Positions 50,449 through 58,543 of a stretch of 64,000 bases of DNA are shown here, one piece after another. A program made the translations under genes and the position numbers. How positions within the stretch are numbered: position 1 is the first letter of the stretch; every line of letters starts with the position of its first letter. The stretch spans positions 81,760 through 145,759 of the forward strand of contig JAWKRB010000021.1 of NCBI GenBank assembly GCA_041389885.1, in the 5' to 3' direction. Under the pieces are notes generated by a model. That model searched no databases, was not told where the DNA came from, and saw only the letters and a program-made list of their open reading frames with translations. This DNA comes from JAWKRB01 sp041389885. GTDB taxonomy: Bacteria > Myxococcota_A > Polyangia > Polyangiales > Ga0077539.

Positions 50449-53199
50449 ATGGAGTCCGAGCACCGTCTACGCGTCGACGCGTTCAACCTCTTCATCGAGT
50501 TTCGCGAGGGCGACGGGACGACCTTTCGCATCGCCCCCGCGATCCCCCTGCGCGCGTTTCATCACCTCGCGCTCCCGCTCTTCGCGAGCCAGGCGCGGGG
50601 CGAGCTCGTGCTCGAGGCGCAGGGCGTCACCGAGGCCCCCTTCTCTGCGAGCCTCGCACTCGACGGCGAGTCCCTGGGCGCCGCGCAGGAGGCGTCGCTC
50701 GGAGCGGGCGGCGCGTTCTCGCTCACCCTCCGCGCGCCCCTCGGCGAGGTCCGCAGCCGCGCGGGCGAGGCCGTGGCCGTGGGCCTCGCGGTGGTAGGAA
50801 ACACAAGCCCGTTGATGCTCCTCCGCGCCGAGCTCTCTGCGCTGGAGCAGGGTCCGGTGATCGACGGCTTCGACCTCCGCGAGGCCACCGACTCGCTGCT
50901 CGTGAACGCGCCCGAGCGCAAGCTCTTCGACCTGCAGAACCCCGAAGAGGGCTTCTGGGTGGGAACAGGGCGCTGGCGCCTGCGACTCCTCGTCGACTGG
51001 CTCCGCGCCGACCTCGAGGGGATCACCCTCGACCCGCGCCCCTCGGACTTCACCCACAACTGGCTGCACACGGGCACCCCCGAGGACGTGCTCTGGGAGG
51101 ACAGCTCGCGCCGCGCGGGCGGCCGTCGGAGCTACACCGAGCTCTCCCTCGACACGTCGAACGGAGCCCTCCTCGAGCGTGTCCCCCCCGAGGGGATGGA
51201 CCTCCCGGTGACCCTCTCGATGTCGCACGCCCTGGAGCGCCCCGCGTCGCCCTTCGAGGTGCCGCTCACGCTCACGTGGTCGCGGGAGGTCCCGCTGCGG
51301 CTGCGCGACCCGCGCGCGCAGCTGTCGTCGTTTCGCCGGCTCTCGGGGGTGGGGATCGATTTCGGCACCACGGCCACCGTCGCGGCCTTCTCGCACAAGG
51401 GCTTTCGCGCGCTGATGCGCCTGGGCGCCGCGCCCGACGCGCACGCCAGCCCGGCCGAGAACCCCACGGTGCTGCTCATCGACGACCACGAGCGCCTGTG
51501 GTCCGCCATCGCCGAGGGAGGACCGCGCTTCCCCAACCTCCTCCGCGCGGTGCAGGCGTCGCACGCCGCGCGCGAGCGGATGATGGAGTTCCCCAACGCG
51601 GTGGTGTCGGGGCTCAAATCGCTCCCCGAGCGGGTCATCGTCCTCGACCAGCCCCCGCAGCTCAGGGACCGCGACAAGCGCGCGGATTTCATCCTCGACG
51701 AGTCTCGCGTGCGCGCGCTGGTGCGCACCTACGGCTACCTCCTCGGCCGCGCGATCAACCGCCCCGGGCAAGAGGTCTTTCTGCGCTACTACCTCACGCA
51801 GCCCGCCGAGTTCGACGAGCGCGCGAGGGAGCTGCTGGTCACCGAGCTCCGCGCGGGCCTCACCCGGTCGATCCCCGAGGGCATCCCCGAGTCTGAGCTG
51901 CGCATCGAGCTCGTGGCCACCGAGCCCGAGGCCTACGCCGCCGAGGTGTGCCCCGAGCTCGCCGCCGACCCCGCCTTCGCCGACCTCATCGCCAAGCACA
52001 ACGAGCTGCGCTTCGCGGTCTTCGACTTCGGCGGCGGCACGCTCGACATCGCCTGCGGGCGCTACCGCCCCGCCACCCCCGACGAGCAGCGCGCCTCGGG
52101 GTGCAGCTCGGTCATCGAGACCCTGCAGGTCGCCGGCGACGACCACCTCGGAGGCGACTACCTCAGCCACGAGCTCGTGTGGCTGACCCACCAGCACGAG
52201 GCGCACCTGCCCGAGATGGAGGCCAAGGAGGTCCCCATGCAGCGGCCGGTGACCGTGCCCGAGAACCGCCTGGCGCGGGCGCCGCAGCTCTACAAGCGCT
52301 CCCTCGCCGCGCGGCAGAACAAGGTGCGCTTCGAGAAGGAGCTGGGCCTCGAGCGCGTGAAGTTCAAGCGCGCCAACGAGATCGCGCGGGTGCCGGCCAT
52401 GGCCGCGCGACGTCTCGACGAGACCGAGGCCACCCTCGAGAGCCTCGCCACCGACATCGAGGGCGTGCAGAAGAAGCTCGCCGCGCACCTCGAAGCGCGC
52501 ATTCGAGACGGCGCCCGGCGCCTCGCGTCGATGATCGCCTCGACCCCGTGGACCGCCGAGGGCGCCATCGAGGGCGCCGACGGCGCGGACGTGTGGCGCG
52601 CGCAGGACGTGGTGATCCTCCTCGCGGGGAACTCGTCGCGGGGTGAGTACGTCGAGCGCGCCCTCGCGCAGGCGCTGAACCTCCCGTCGCTGAAGGTGTG
52701 GCACCCGGGCGATCCCGCTGCGCCGCAAGGGGTTGTGCTGTTCGAGACGCCCACGCGGCTCGAGCGCGGGGCCGAGGTCGTCGGGGTGTCTCCCAAGACC
52801 GCCGTGGCCCTCGGCGCGCTGCGCATCGCGAACCGCGACGTTCACCTCGTGCGCGCGGCGCAGGGCTTCTCGTATTTCGTCGGCGATCTCCGGGGCTTTC
52901 CCCCGCGGTTTCACGCGCTGCTCTCGATGGGCGCGCTGCCCTCTCCCGCGGGCGACGCCTTCGTCGATTTCGGCCCGTGGAGCACCCAGAAGCCCCTGCG
53001 GCTCTCGAAGGAGTACGACCCCGACCGGATGGCCGCGAGCGACCCGCGGGTGATCTCGGTGCACCCTGAGCTCCCCCCCGACGCGTCGGGGCAGCTCTGG
53101 GTGTGCCCCACCTCGCCTACGACCCTCGCGCTGCGCTTCGTCGCCGACGACGGCGCCGTCGCCGAGCTCTCCCTCAACCTCGCGCCCTACTTCGCCTGA
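50449..53199 (+). CDS. Hsp70-like ATPase with large N-terminal domain
   Basis: The 916-residue product has an Hsp70/actin-fold ATPase from about residue 295 to 740. Phosphate-1 motif GIDFGTTATVAAF lies near 301, phosphate-2 FAVFDFGGGTLDIA near 523 and the adenosine motif VILLAGNSSRGEYV near 722. Some 295 residues (beta-rich, with FNLFIEFREGDGTTFRI near the start) precede it. About 175 residues follow, but no DnaK-like substrate-binding domain with its lid is visible. The start has an AGGAGGAG site. It opens a cassette with a coiled-coil protein, dynamin-like GTPase and another coiled-coil protein; the following gene begins 11 bases later. The role is unknown. Confidence 0.85.
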   Translation: MESEHRLRVDAFNLFIEFREGDGTTFRIAPAIPLRAFHHLALPLFASQARGELVLEAQGVTEAPFSASLALDGESLGAAQEASLGAGGAFSLTLRAPLGEVRSRAGEAVAVGLAVVGNTSPLMLLRAELSALEQGPVIDGFDLREATDSLLVNAPERKLFDLQNPEEGFWVGTGRWRLRLLVDWLRADLEGITLDPRPSDFTHNWLHTGTPEDVLWEDSSRRAGGRRSYTELSLDTSNGALLERVPPEGMDLPVTLSMSHALERPASPFEVPLTLTWSREVPLRLRDPRAQLSSFRRLSGVGIDFGTTATVAAFSHKGFRALMRLGAAPDAHASPAENPTVLLIDDHERLWSAIAEGGPRFPNLLRAVQASHAARERMMEFPNAVVSGLKSLPERVIVLDQPPQLRDRDKRADFILDESRVRALVRTYGYLLGRAINRPGQEVFLRYYLTQPAEFDERARELLVTELRAGLTRSIPEGIPESELRIELVATEPEAYAAEVCPELAADPAFADLIAKHNELRFAVFDFGGGTLDIACGRYRPATPDEQRASGCSSVIETLQVAGDDHLGGDYLSHELVWLTHQHEAHLPEMEAKEVPMQRPVTVPENRLARAPQLYKRSLAARQNKVRFEKELGLERVKFKRANEIARVPAMAARRLDETEATLESLATDIEGVQKKLAAHLEARIRDGARRLASMIASTPWTAEGAIEGADGADVWRAQDVVILLAGNSSRGEYVERALAQALNLPSLKVWHPGDPAAPQGVVLFETPTRLERGAEVVGVSPKTAVALGALRIANRDVHLVRAAQGFSYFVGDLRGFPPRFHALLSMGALPSPAGDAFVDFGPWSTQKPLRLSKEYDPDRMAASDPRVISVHPELPPDASGQLWVCPTSPTTLALRFVADDGAVAELSLNLAPYFA

Positions 53200-53210
53200 G
53201 GAGCACCACC

Positions 53211-54011
53211 GTGAGCGTCGAAGACTCCCACTGGAACCACGCCCTCCGCGCCGGCATCGACGCGGTGGTGCTCCAATTCGAGGCCCAGGTTCGGGCCCTG
53301 CACGCGCAGCATCAGGCCCTCGCGGCGCAGCGGGAGCAGGCCGCGCGGGCCGAGATCGACGCCCTCCGCGAAGGAGTGAAGGCGCTGCGCGCCGAGCTCG
53401 CCGCGAGGGACGAGTCGGTTCGCACCCTCGACGCCGCGCTGCAGCGCGAGGCCGCGGAGTGCGCGCGGCTGCGAGAGGCGCTGCGACGCTCCGAGGGCGA
53501 CGCCGCGCGGGCCGCGCAGGCGCTCGCGGAGCAATCACGCGCGCTGGCGGAGAAGTCGCAGGAGCTCGACGTGCTCGGCGAGCAGTTCGCCGCCGAGGCG
53601 GGCTTCGTCGAGGGCGCGCGAGGCGCCGCGGGGACGATCCTGGGCGACGCGCTGGAGCAGTCCCTCGGGGCGCCCTTCGAGGCCACGCCGGCGTGCTACG
53701 GCGCGCTGAAATCCAAGCGGCTGGAGATGGTCCTCGGGGGCGCGATGCGCGAGCGCGGGCGCACCGTGGCGCGGGCGCCGCTCACCGACGCCGAGCTCAC
53801 CGCCCTCGCCGCGATGGCCTCGGCCGCGGGCTGTGAGCTCGTGCGGGTCGAGGCCGGCGCGCGCTACGCCGCGTCGAGCATGGAGAAGGTCGGCACCCGC
53901 GCCGAGCCCGCCGAAGAAGACCTCGTGCTCGAGTGCGCCATGCCCGGACTGCGCGTCGCCGGGACGCAGGGCCTCGCGGTGCAGCCCCGGGTGATCGTCG
54001 GCGCGGCGTGA
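53211..54011 (+). CDS. Coiled-coil protein of the Hsp70-dynamin cassette
   Basis: GTG 53211 follows a GAGGAGC site. The 266-residue protein has a long coiled coil (about 15-140, dense Ala, Glu, Arg with heptads such as ALREGVKALRAELAARDESV). A compact C-terminal region (about 140-266) follows, with FEATPACYGALKSKRLEM, LTDAELTALAAMASAAGC and a strand-rich end. Coiled coil plus a small globular domain is reminiscent of GrpE, the exchange factor of Hsp70, but no GrpE signature is visible. Its position directly after the Hsp70-like gene makes a co-factor role plausible but unproven. Confidence 0.7.
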   Translation: MSVEDSHWNHALRAGIDAVVLQFEAQVRALHAQHQALAAQREQAARAEIDALREGVKALRAELAARDESVRTLDAALQREAAECARLREALRRSEGDAARAAQALAEQSRALAEKSQELDVLGEQFAAEAGFVEGARGAAGTILGDALEQSLGAPFEATPACYGALKSKRLEMVLGGAMRERGRTVARAPLTDAELTALAAMASAAGCELVRVEAGARYAASSMEKVGTRAEPAEEDLVLECAMPGLRVAGTQGLAVQPRVIVGAA

Positions 54012-54029
54012 CCAACGGAGAGACAAAGC

Positions 54030-56576
54030 ATGTGGAGTCCTGACTCACGAAAGGTTCGCGCGGCGGAGCTGAAGTCCCTGGGGGACAAGGTGATCCGTTA
54101 TCGCCAGCTCACCGACCGCTTCGCCGGGTACTTCAAGCCCGACTCCGACAACGCGCGGCTGCTCTCGTCGCTGCGCCACCGCCTCGAGGACCTCCACGAG
54201 CGCGCGGGCCAGCGCCAGCGTCGCCTCGCCAAGGGCGTGGTGAAGATCGGCGTCGCCGGCCTCGAGAAGCAGGGCAAGAGCGCGTTCCTCTCGGCCTGGC
54301 TCCAGTGCGAGCGGCTGCTGCCCTCCGAGGCCGAGCGCTGCACCTGGTCGACCACGGTGGTCGAGCCCTCCGCCGACGGGGTCTTTCAGGCCGTGGTGGA
54401 GCACTACGGCCGCGACGATTTTCAGCAGCGCATCGCGAGCTATTTCGACGCCCTCGAGCCCGGCAGCGCCGCGCGCTGGGAGGGGCTCAACGAGGTCGAG
54501 CTCGACCGCCTCAGGGGCAGCTACCGCGCGCGCCACGGCTACGAGGTCGACGACATCGACCGCGCGTCGCGGAGAGACACCGCGGCCTGGAGCGAGCTGC
54601 GCGAGATCGCCTCGGTGCTCAGCGAGATCAAGGCCCGCCTCGGCGCCGCGCCGCAGGTGCTCAGGGCCAACAGCGTCGACGAGCTCGCCGAGGTGATTCG
54701 CCCGTACATCGCGCTGAAAGACACGCGCAACGGCAACCGGCCCTACCCCGGCGTGCGCGCGGTGAAGATCGTGACGGTGCAGATCCCCGTGCGCGGGGCG
54801 GTGCCCGGCGTGGTGCTGATGGACCTCCCCGGCATCGACGCGCCCAGCGACAAGGCGCGGAGAGACACCGAGGAGGCCCTCGCCAACGAGGTCGACGTCA
54901 CCGTCTTCGTGAAGGACGTGACGCGGCCCTCGCTCGTGCAGCAGGAGGTCGAGCTGCTGCGCACCATGCAGCGCGCCGACCGCTCGATCTCGCTGCAGGA
55001 CAGGCTCTTCGTCGTGCTCACGAAGGTCGACCTCTTCGACCACCCCGACGAGAACGGCAACTGGCACTGGCGACTCGCCGTCGACAACTTCAAGGCGCAG
55101 GCGATCGACCGGGTCTTTCCGTACAGCAAGCCCTGGGCGCACCAGGGCGTCGACGCCTCGCACCCCGTCGCGCGGCAGGTGCAGGACTACTACAACCAGA
55201 CCGCCCCCGTGAGCGGGCTGGAGCAGCTCCAGCGCGCCATCGGGCGCTACCTCTCCGAGGAGGTCGAGAAGCTCGACGCGGCCTCGGTCGAGGCGATGCG
55301 GTCGGAGTTCAGCGAGCTCGAGACGCAGCTCCGCGGCGCCCTCGTGAGCGTGAAGGAGCAGCTCAACGCGCAGGAGTTCGAGCGCCGCCGCGAGCAGGCC
55401 TTCGACGAGCTCTGGGAGCACATCAAGTCGGGGGAGGACCCGCGGGGCCTGCTCCCCGAGATTCGCGCGAACCTCTCGCGCTTTCTCGACGCCGAGCTCA
55501 GCGACGAGCAGCGCGCCGCGCGGGCCACGCGGGCCAACCAGCGCATTCAAGAGATCCGCAGCGACCTGCTCTCGCGGCTCACCCCCGAGGAGGCCGAGCG
55601 CAAGCGCCGGCAGATGCACTCCCCCGGGCTGATGAACGAGACCGCCGTCGAGATGGAGATGCGCAAGCTCATGCGCGAGCGCTCCGCGGCGCGCATGACG
55701 GGCCTCGGCGCAGACTTTCGCGACACCGCACGGGAGAGCATCGAGCGGCTGCTCGGCGAGATGTTCACCCGCGCCGAGCACATGAACGGGCGCCTCGAGA
55801 TGCTGCTCCCTCCGGGCAACACCCTCCTCGAGCGCATCGACGCGCTGGGCCGCAGCGGGCACGTGAGCGAGAGCGTGCTGCGCCACCAGCGCCAGGAGCT
55901 CGCCAAGGCCGACGTGGCCTTCGAGGTGCTCTCCCGGTACTTCGCGCGGCAGATCATCGACATCCTCGACGCCACCGACCCCGCCGACCGCGAGGTGCGC
56001 GAGCGCGAGATGCGCGGGCTCGAGCAGTTCTTCGGCATGGACATCGCCGACAAGGCCACCCGCGCCGACCCCCTCGCGTCGGTGAGCGCCGGGCCGTACG
56101 CCCCGCCGGGAGGCTTCGCCGCGCAGGGGAGCTCGGGGCAGTTCCCCACGCAGCCGGCGGAGATGAAGCCGCAGTCGTGGGTGGCCGACCGCATCGACAA
56201 GCTGCGCACCCGCGCCGACGCCGCGCCCGCGCCCCCCGCGCCGAACACCGCCGCGCCGAAGGCCGAGGCGATCCCGCGGGACTGGTCGCGCATGCTCCAG
56301 CGGGTGCGCGCCGACGTCGAGCGCATCTGTAACTTCTTGGAATCGCTCGCGAAACACCCTCGCGGGCTCCAGAAGTACCACGAGGAGGCGGTGCGCACGG
56401 TGCACGGCTCGTGGCTCGACGACGAGGGGCAGCAGAGCCTGCGCCGGTGGGCCCGGAGCGAGTGCTCGCGCATCTGGCCCGACCGCTTCGCGGCCCTCGA
56501 CGCCGAGTCGCGCCGGGCGCAAGACGACATCAAGGCCCTCGAGGAGCTCTTCACCACGGCGGCGCCCGCGGCGTGA
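54030..56576 (+). CDS. Dynamin-like GTPase
   Basis: The 848-residue product starts at ATG 54030, 18 bases after the previous stop. A GTPase domain has P-loop GLEKQGKSAF near 77-86, a G2 Thr pair in CTWSTTVVEP, DLPGID (G3, DxxG) near 264-269 and VLTKVD (G4, TKxD) near 329-334. Between P-loop and G3 lie about 190 residues, much longer than in classical dynamins. From about 380 onward it is almost all helix and may form the stalk. A Pro/Ala-rich linker (about 685-745) precedes the last helices. No transmembrane helix is visible. Membrane remodelling or complex scaffolding is inferred. Confidence 0.85.
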   Translation: MWSPDSRKVRAAELKSLGDKVIRYRQLTDRFAGYFKPDSDNARLLSSLRHRLEDLHERAGQRQRRLAKGVVKIGVAGLEKQGKSAFLSAWLQCERLLPSEAERCTWSTTVVEPSADGVFQAVVEHYGRDDFQQRIASYFDALEPGSAARWEGLNEVELDRLRGSYRARHGYEVDDIDRASRRDTAAWSELREIASVLSEIKARLGAAPQVLRANSVDELAEVIRPYIALKDTRNGNRPYPGVRAVKIVTVQIPVRGAVPGVVLMDLPGIDAPSDKARRDTEEALANEVDVTVFVKDVTRPSLVQQEVELLRTMQRADRSISLQDRLFVVLTKVDLFDHPDENGNWHWRLAVDNFKAQAIDRVFPYSKPWAHQGVDASHPVARQVQDYYNQTAPVSGLEQLQRAIGRYLSEEVEKLDAASVEAMRSEFSELETQLRGALVSVKEQLNAQEFERRREQAFDELWEHIKSGEDPRGLLPEIRANLSRFLDAELSDEQRAARATRANQRIQEIRSDLLSRLTPEEAERKRRQMHSPGLMNETAVEMEMRKLMRERSAARMTGLGADFRDTARESIERLLGEMFTRAEHMNGRLEMLLPPGNTLLERIDALGRSGHVSESVLRHQRQELAKADVAFEVLSRYFARQIIDILDATDPADREVREREMRGLEQFFGMDIADKATRADPLASVSAGPYAPPGGFAAQGSSGQFPTQPAEMKPQSWVADRIDKLRTRADAAPAPPAPNTAAPKAEAIPRDWSRMLQRVRADVERICNFLESLAKHPRGLQKYHEEAVRTVHGSWLDDEGQQSLRRWARSECSRIWPDRFAALDAESRRAQDDIKALEELFTTAAPAA

Positions 56577-56593
56577 GAGAGGCGGAGAGAGAG

Positions 56594-58540
56594 ATGACCC
56601 CGCAAGACCCGCTCGCCGCGCTCGTGCGCGAGTACCTCTCGGCGCGCGACGCCCTCGCGGCCCTCGACCTGCGCGTGAGCGACATCGCGGACCACGACCG
56701 ACGCGCCCTGGCGCCCTGGTCCGAGGTGCTCCGCGCGCTGGGACGGGACTCTCCCGACGCGTCGCCGAAGGGGCTCGCGGCGGCGCTGTGGTCCCCCCGC
56801 GACCGGGCGGAGCTCTCGGCCCTCGACGACCTCTACGCGGTGGTGGGTCGCCTCTCCTTCGAGGGCGAAGACCGCGCGAACCTCGACGCCTTCGCCGCGG
56901 CCCTCGACGCCCTCGACGCGCGCGCCGGCGCGTGGCGCGCGCACCTCGACGCGCTGTCCGAGGTCCCCGCCGAGGCCACGGCCCGCGCGGCGGAGCTGGA
57001 GTCGGCGGAGCAGGCCACCGGGCGCGCCCAACGCGACGAGCTCCTGGCGCGCTTCGAGCCCGAGGCCGCGTCGCTCCGCGAGATCAGCGCCAAGACCCTC
57101 GACGCCGTGCGCGCCGCGCAGCGCCCCGACCTGCGCGACCCCGAGAAGGCCGAGGCCCTCTACGCCGACTACGTGCACAAGGTCAGCGGGCTCTACGCGC
57201 GCGCGCTGCCGTACCTCCGCGCGGCGCTGCACGAGCTCTCGACGGTGGCCGGCGTCGAGACGCCCCCCAACTGGCCCGACGCCCTGCCCTTCGAGCCGAC
57301 CCTCCCCGCCGACCTCGCGGAGGTGCCCAGCAAGGAGACCCCCGCGCTGCTGACCGCGCGGCAGTCGGTCGAGGCGCTCGCGGCGCAGGAGGAGGCCCTC
57401 GCCCGCGCCCTCGACGAGCTCGGCGTGCAGGCCCGACGGGTGGAGTCAGACCTCGCCGCGCGCCGGGAGCGCGAGAAGGAGCTCGAGCGCGAGGCGATCG
57501 ACGCGCAGCAGATCGCGCGCTGGGCCGCGAAGCTCGACGAGCTCGACCACGCGCGGCGGCGCCTCGCCGAGGTCAACGCCGAGGGCGCGCGGCGCACGCA
57601 GGTCATCGCGCAGCTCGCGGCCGAGGCGCAGCGCGTGAGCGCCGAGATCGCGGCGCAGCAGCAGGCCGCCACCGAGCGCGCGCAGGCCGTCGCCGCGAAG
57701 GAGGCCGCCCTCGAGGCGCACCGGGGCGACGAGCCCTTCTTCGGCAAGGACGACTGGCGCCGCCGCGGCGAGGCCATGGACGAGGAGCTCGACGCGATGC
57801 GCGGAGAGCTGACCGCGCGGCAGCAGTCCCTCGCGGCGCTCAACGCGGAGCTCGCGAGGCTGCGCGCGAGGGAGCCCGTGGAGCAGGCGCAGCTCGCCAC
57901 GCTCGGTCGGCAGCTCGACCAGGTGCGCGCCGAAGAGGCTGCGGCGCAGCGCGATGTGAGCGCCGTCGAGGCCGCGTTGGGCGCCGGTCGCCCCCCGCGG
58001 AGGGTGAGCGTCGCGCAGGCCGAGGAGCTGCTGCAGGCCGTGAGCGCCGCGCGCGCCGAGGCCCGCGCGCAGAGCGAGCGGCTGGTCGCTGAGGGCCGCA
58101 GGGTGCAGGCCGACGTCGACCGCGCCACGGTGCAGAAGCGCCAGTGCGCCACGGAGCGCGAGCGGGCCGCGCAGACGCTCCAGGCGGCGTACCGCGCGGC
58201 GAACACCCAGCACGAGGAGCAGCTCCGAGCGCTCGCGGCGCGGCGGCAGCAGGCCTTCGAGCGCCACGCCGACGCGGTGCTCGACGGCCTCGAGGCGTCG
58301 CTCACGCAGGTCGATCGGGTGTTCATCGAGCCCGCGCGCAAGGTGCTCCTCCAGCGCGCGGGGGTGCTCTCGCAGGGACCCGCGTCGCTGCGCGAGCTCG
58401 CCGAGCGCCTCGCGCGCGAGCTCCCCGAGCTCCAGCGCGCCTCGCGCGCGGCGATGGACGGCGCGCACGCCGAGCTCGCGAGGCTCCGCGCCTGGGTCGA
58501 GGGCGCGCCCCCGCGGTGCCGTCAGGCCTGGTCCGCGTAG
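56594..58540 (+). CDS. Long coiled-coil protein of the Hsp70-dynamin cassette
   Basis: ATG 56594 has GGCGGAGAGAGAG in front. The 648-residue product is nearly all helix, with heptad-rich coiled coil from about 260 to 500 (for example VRRVESDLAARREREKELE-like and AAKEAALEAHRGDEPFF), then more helices to a Cys-containing end. Helices at the N-terminus (1-240) are not coiled-coil-like and may be a globular domain. It has no enzymatic motif. It ends the cassette and converges with the oxygenase-like gene; the two stops are 3 bases apart. It could be a scaffold bridging the ATPase and GTPase. Confidence 0.7.
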   Translation: MTPQDPLAALVREYLSARDALAALDLRVSDIADHDRRALAPWSEVLRALGRDSPDASPKGLAAALWSPRDRAELSALDDLYAVVGRLSFEGEDRANLDAFAAALDALDARAGAWRAHLDALSEVPAEATARAAELESAEQATGRAQRDELLARFEPEAASLREISAKTLDAVRAAQRPDLRDPEKAEALYADYVHKVSGLYARALPYLRAALHELSTVAGVETPPNWPDALPFEPTLPADLAEVPSKETPALLTARQSVEALAAQEEALARALDELGVQARRVESDLAARREREKELEREAIDAQQIARWAAKLDELDHARRRLAEVNAEGARRTQVIAQLAAEAQRVSAEIAAQQQAATERAQAVAAKEAALEAHRGDEPFFGKDDWRRRGEAMDEELDAMRGELTARQQSLAALNAELARLRAREPVEQAQLATLGRQLDQVRAEEAAAQRDVSAVEAALGAGRPPRRVSVAQAEELLQAVSAARAEARAQSERLVAEGRRVQADVDRATVQKRQCATERERAAQTLQAAYRAANTQHEEQLRALAARRQQAFERHADAVLDGLEASLTQVDRVFIEPARKVLLQRAGVLSQGPASLRELAERLARELPELQRASRAAMDGAHAELARLRAWVEGAPPRCRQAWSA

Positions 58541-58543
58541 CCC

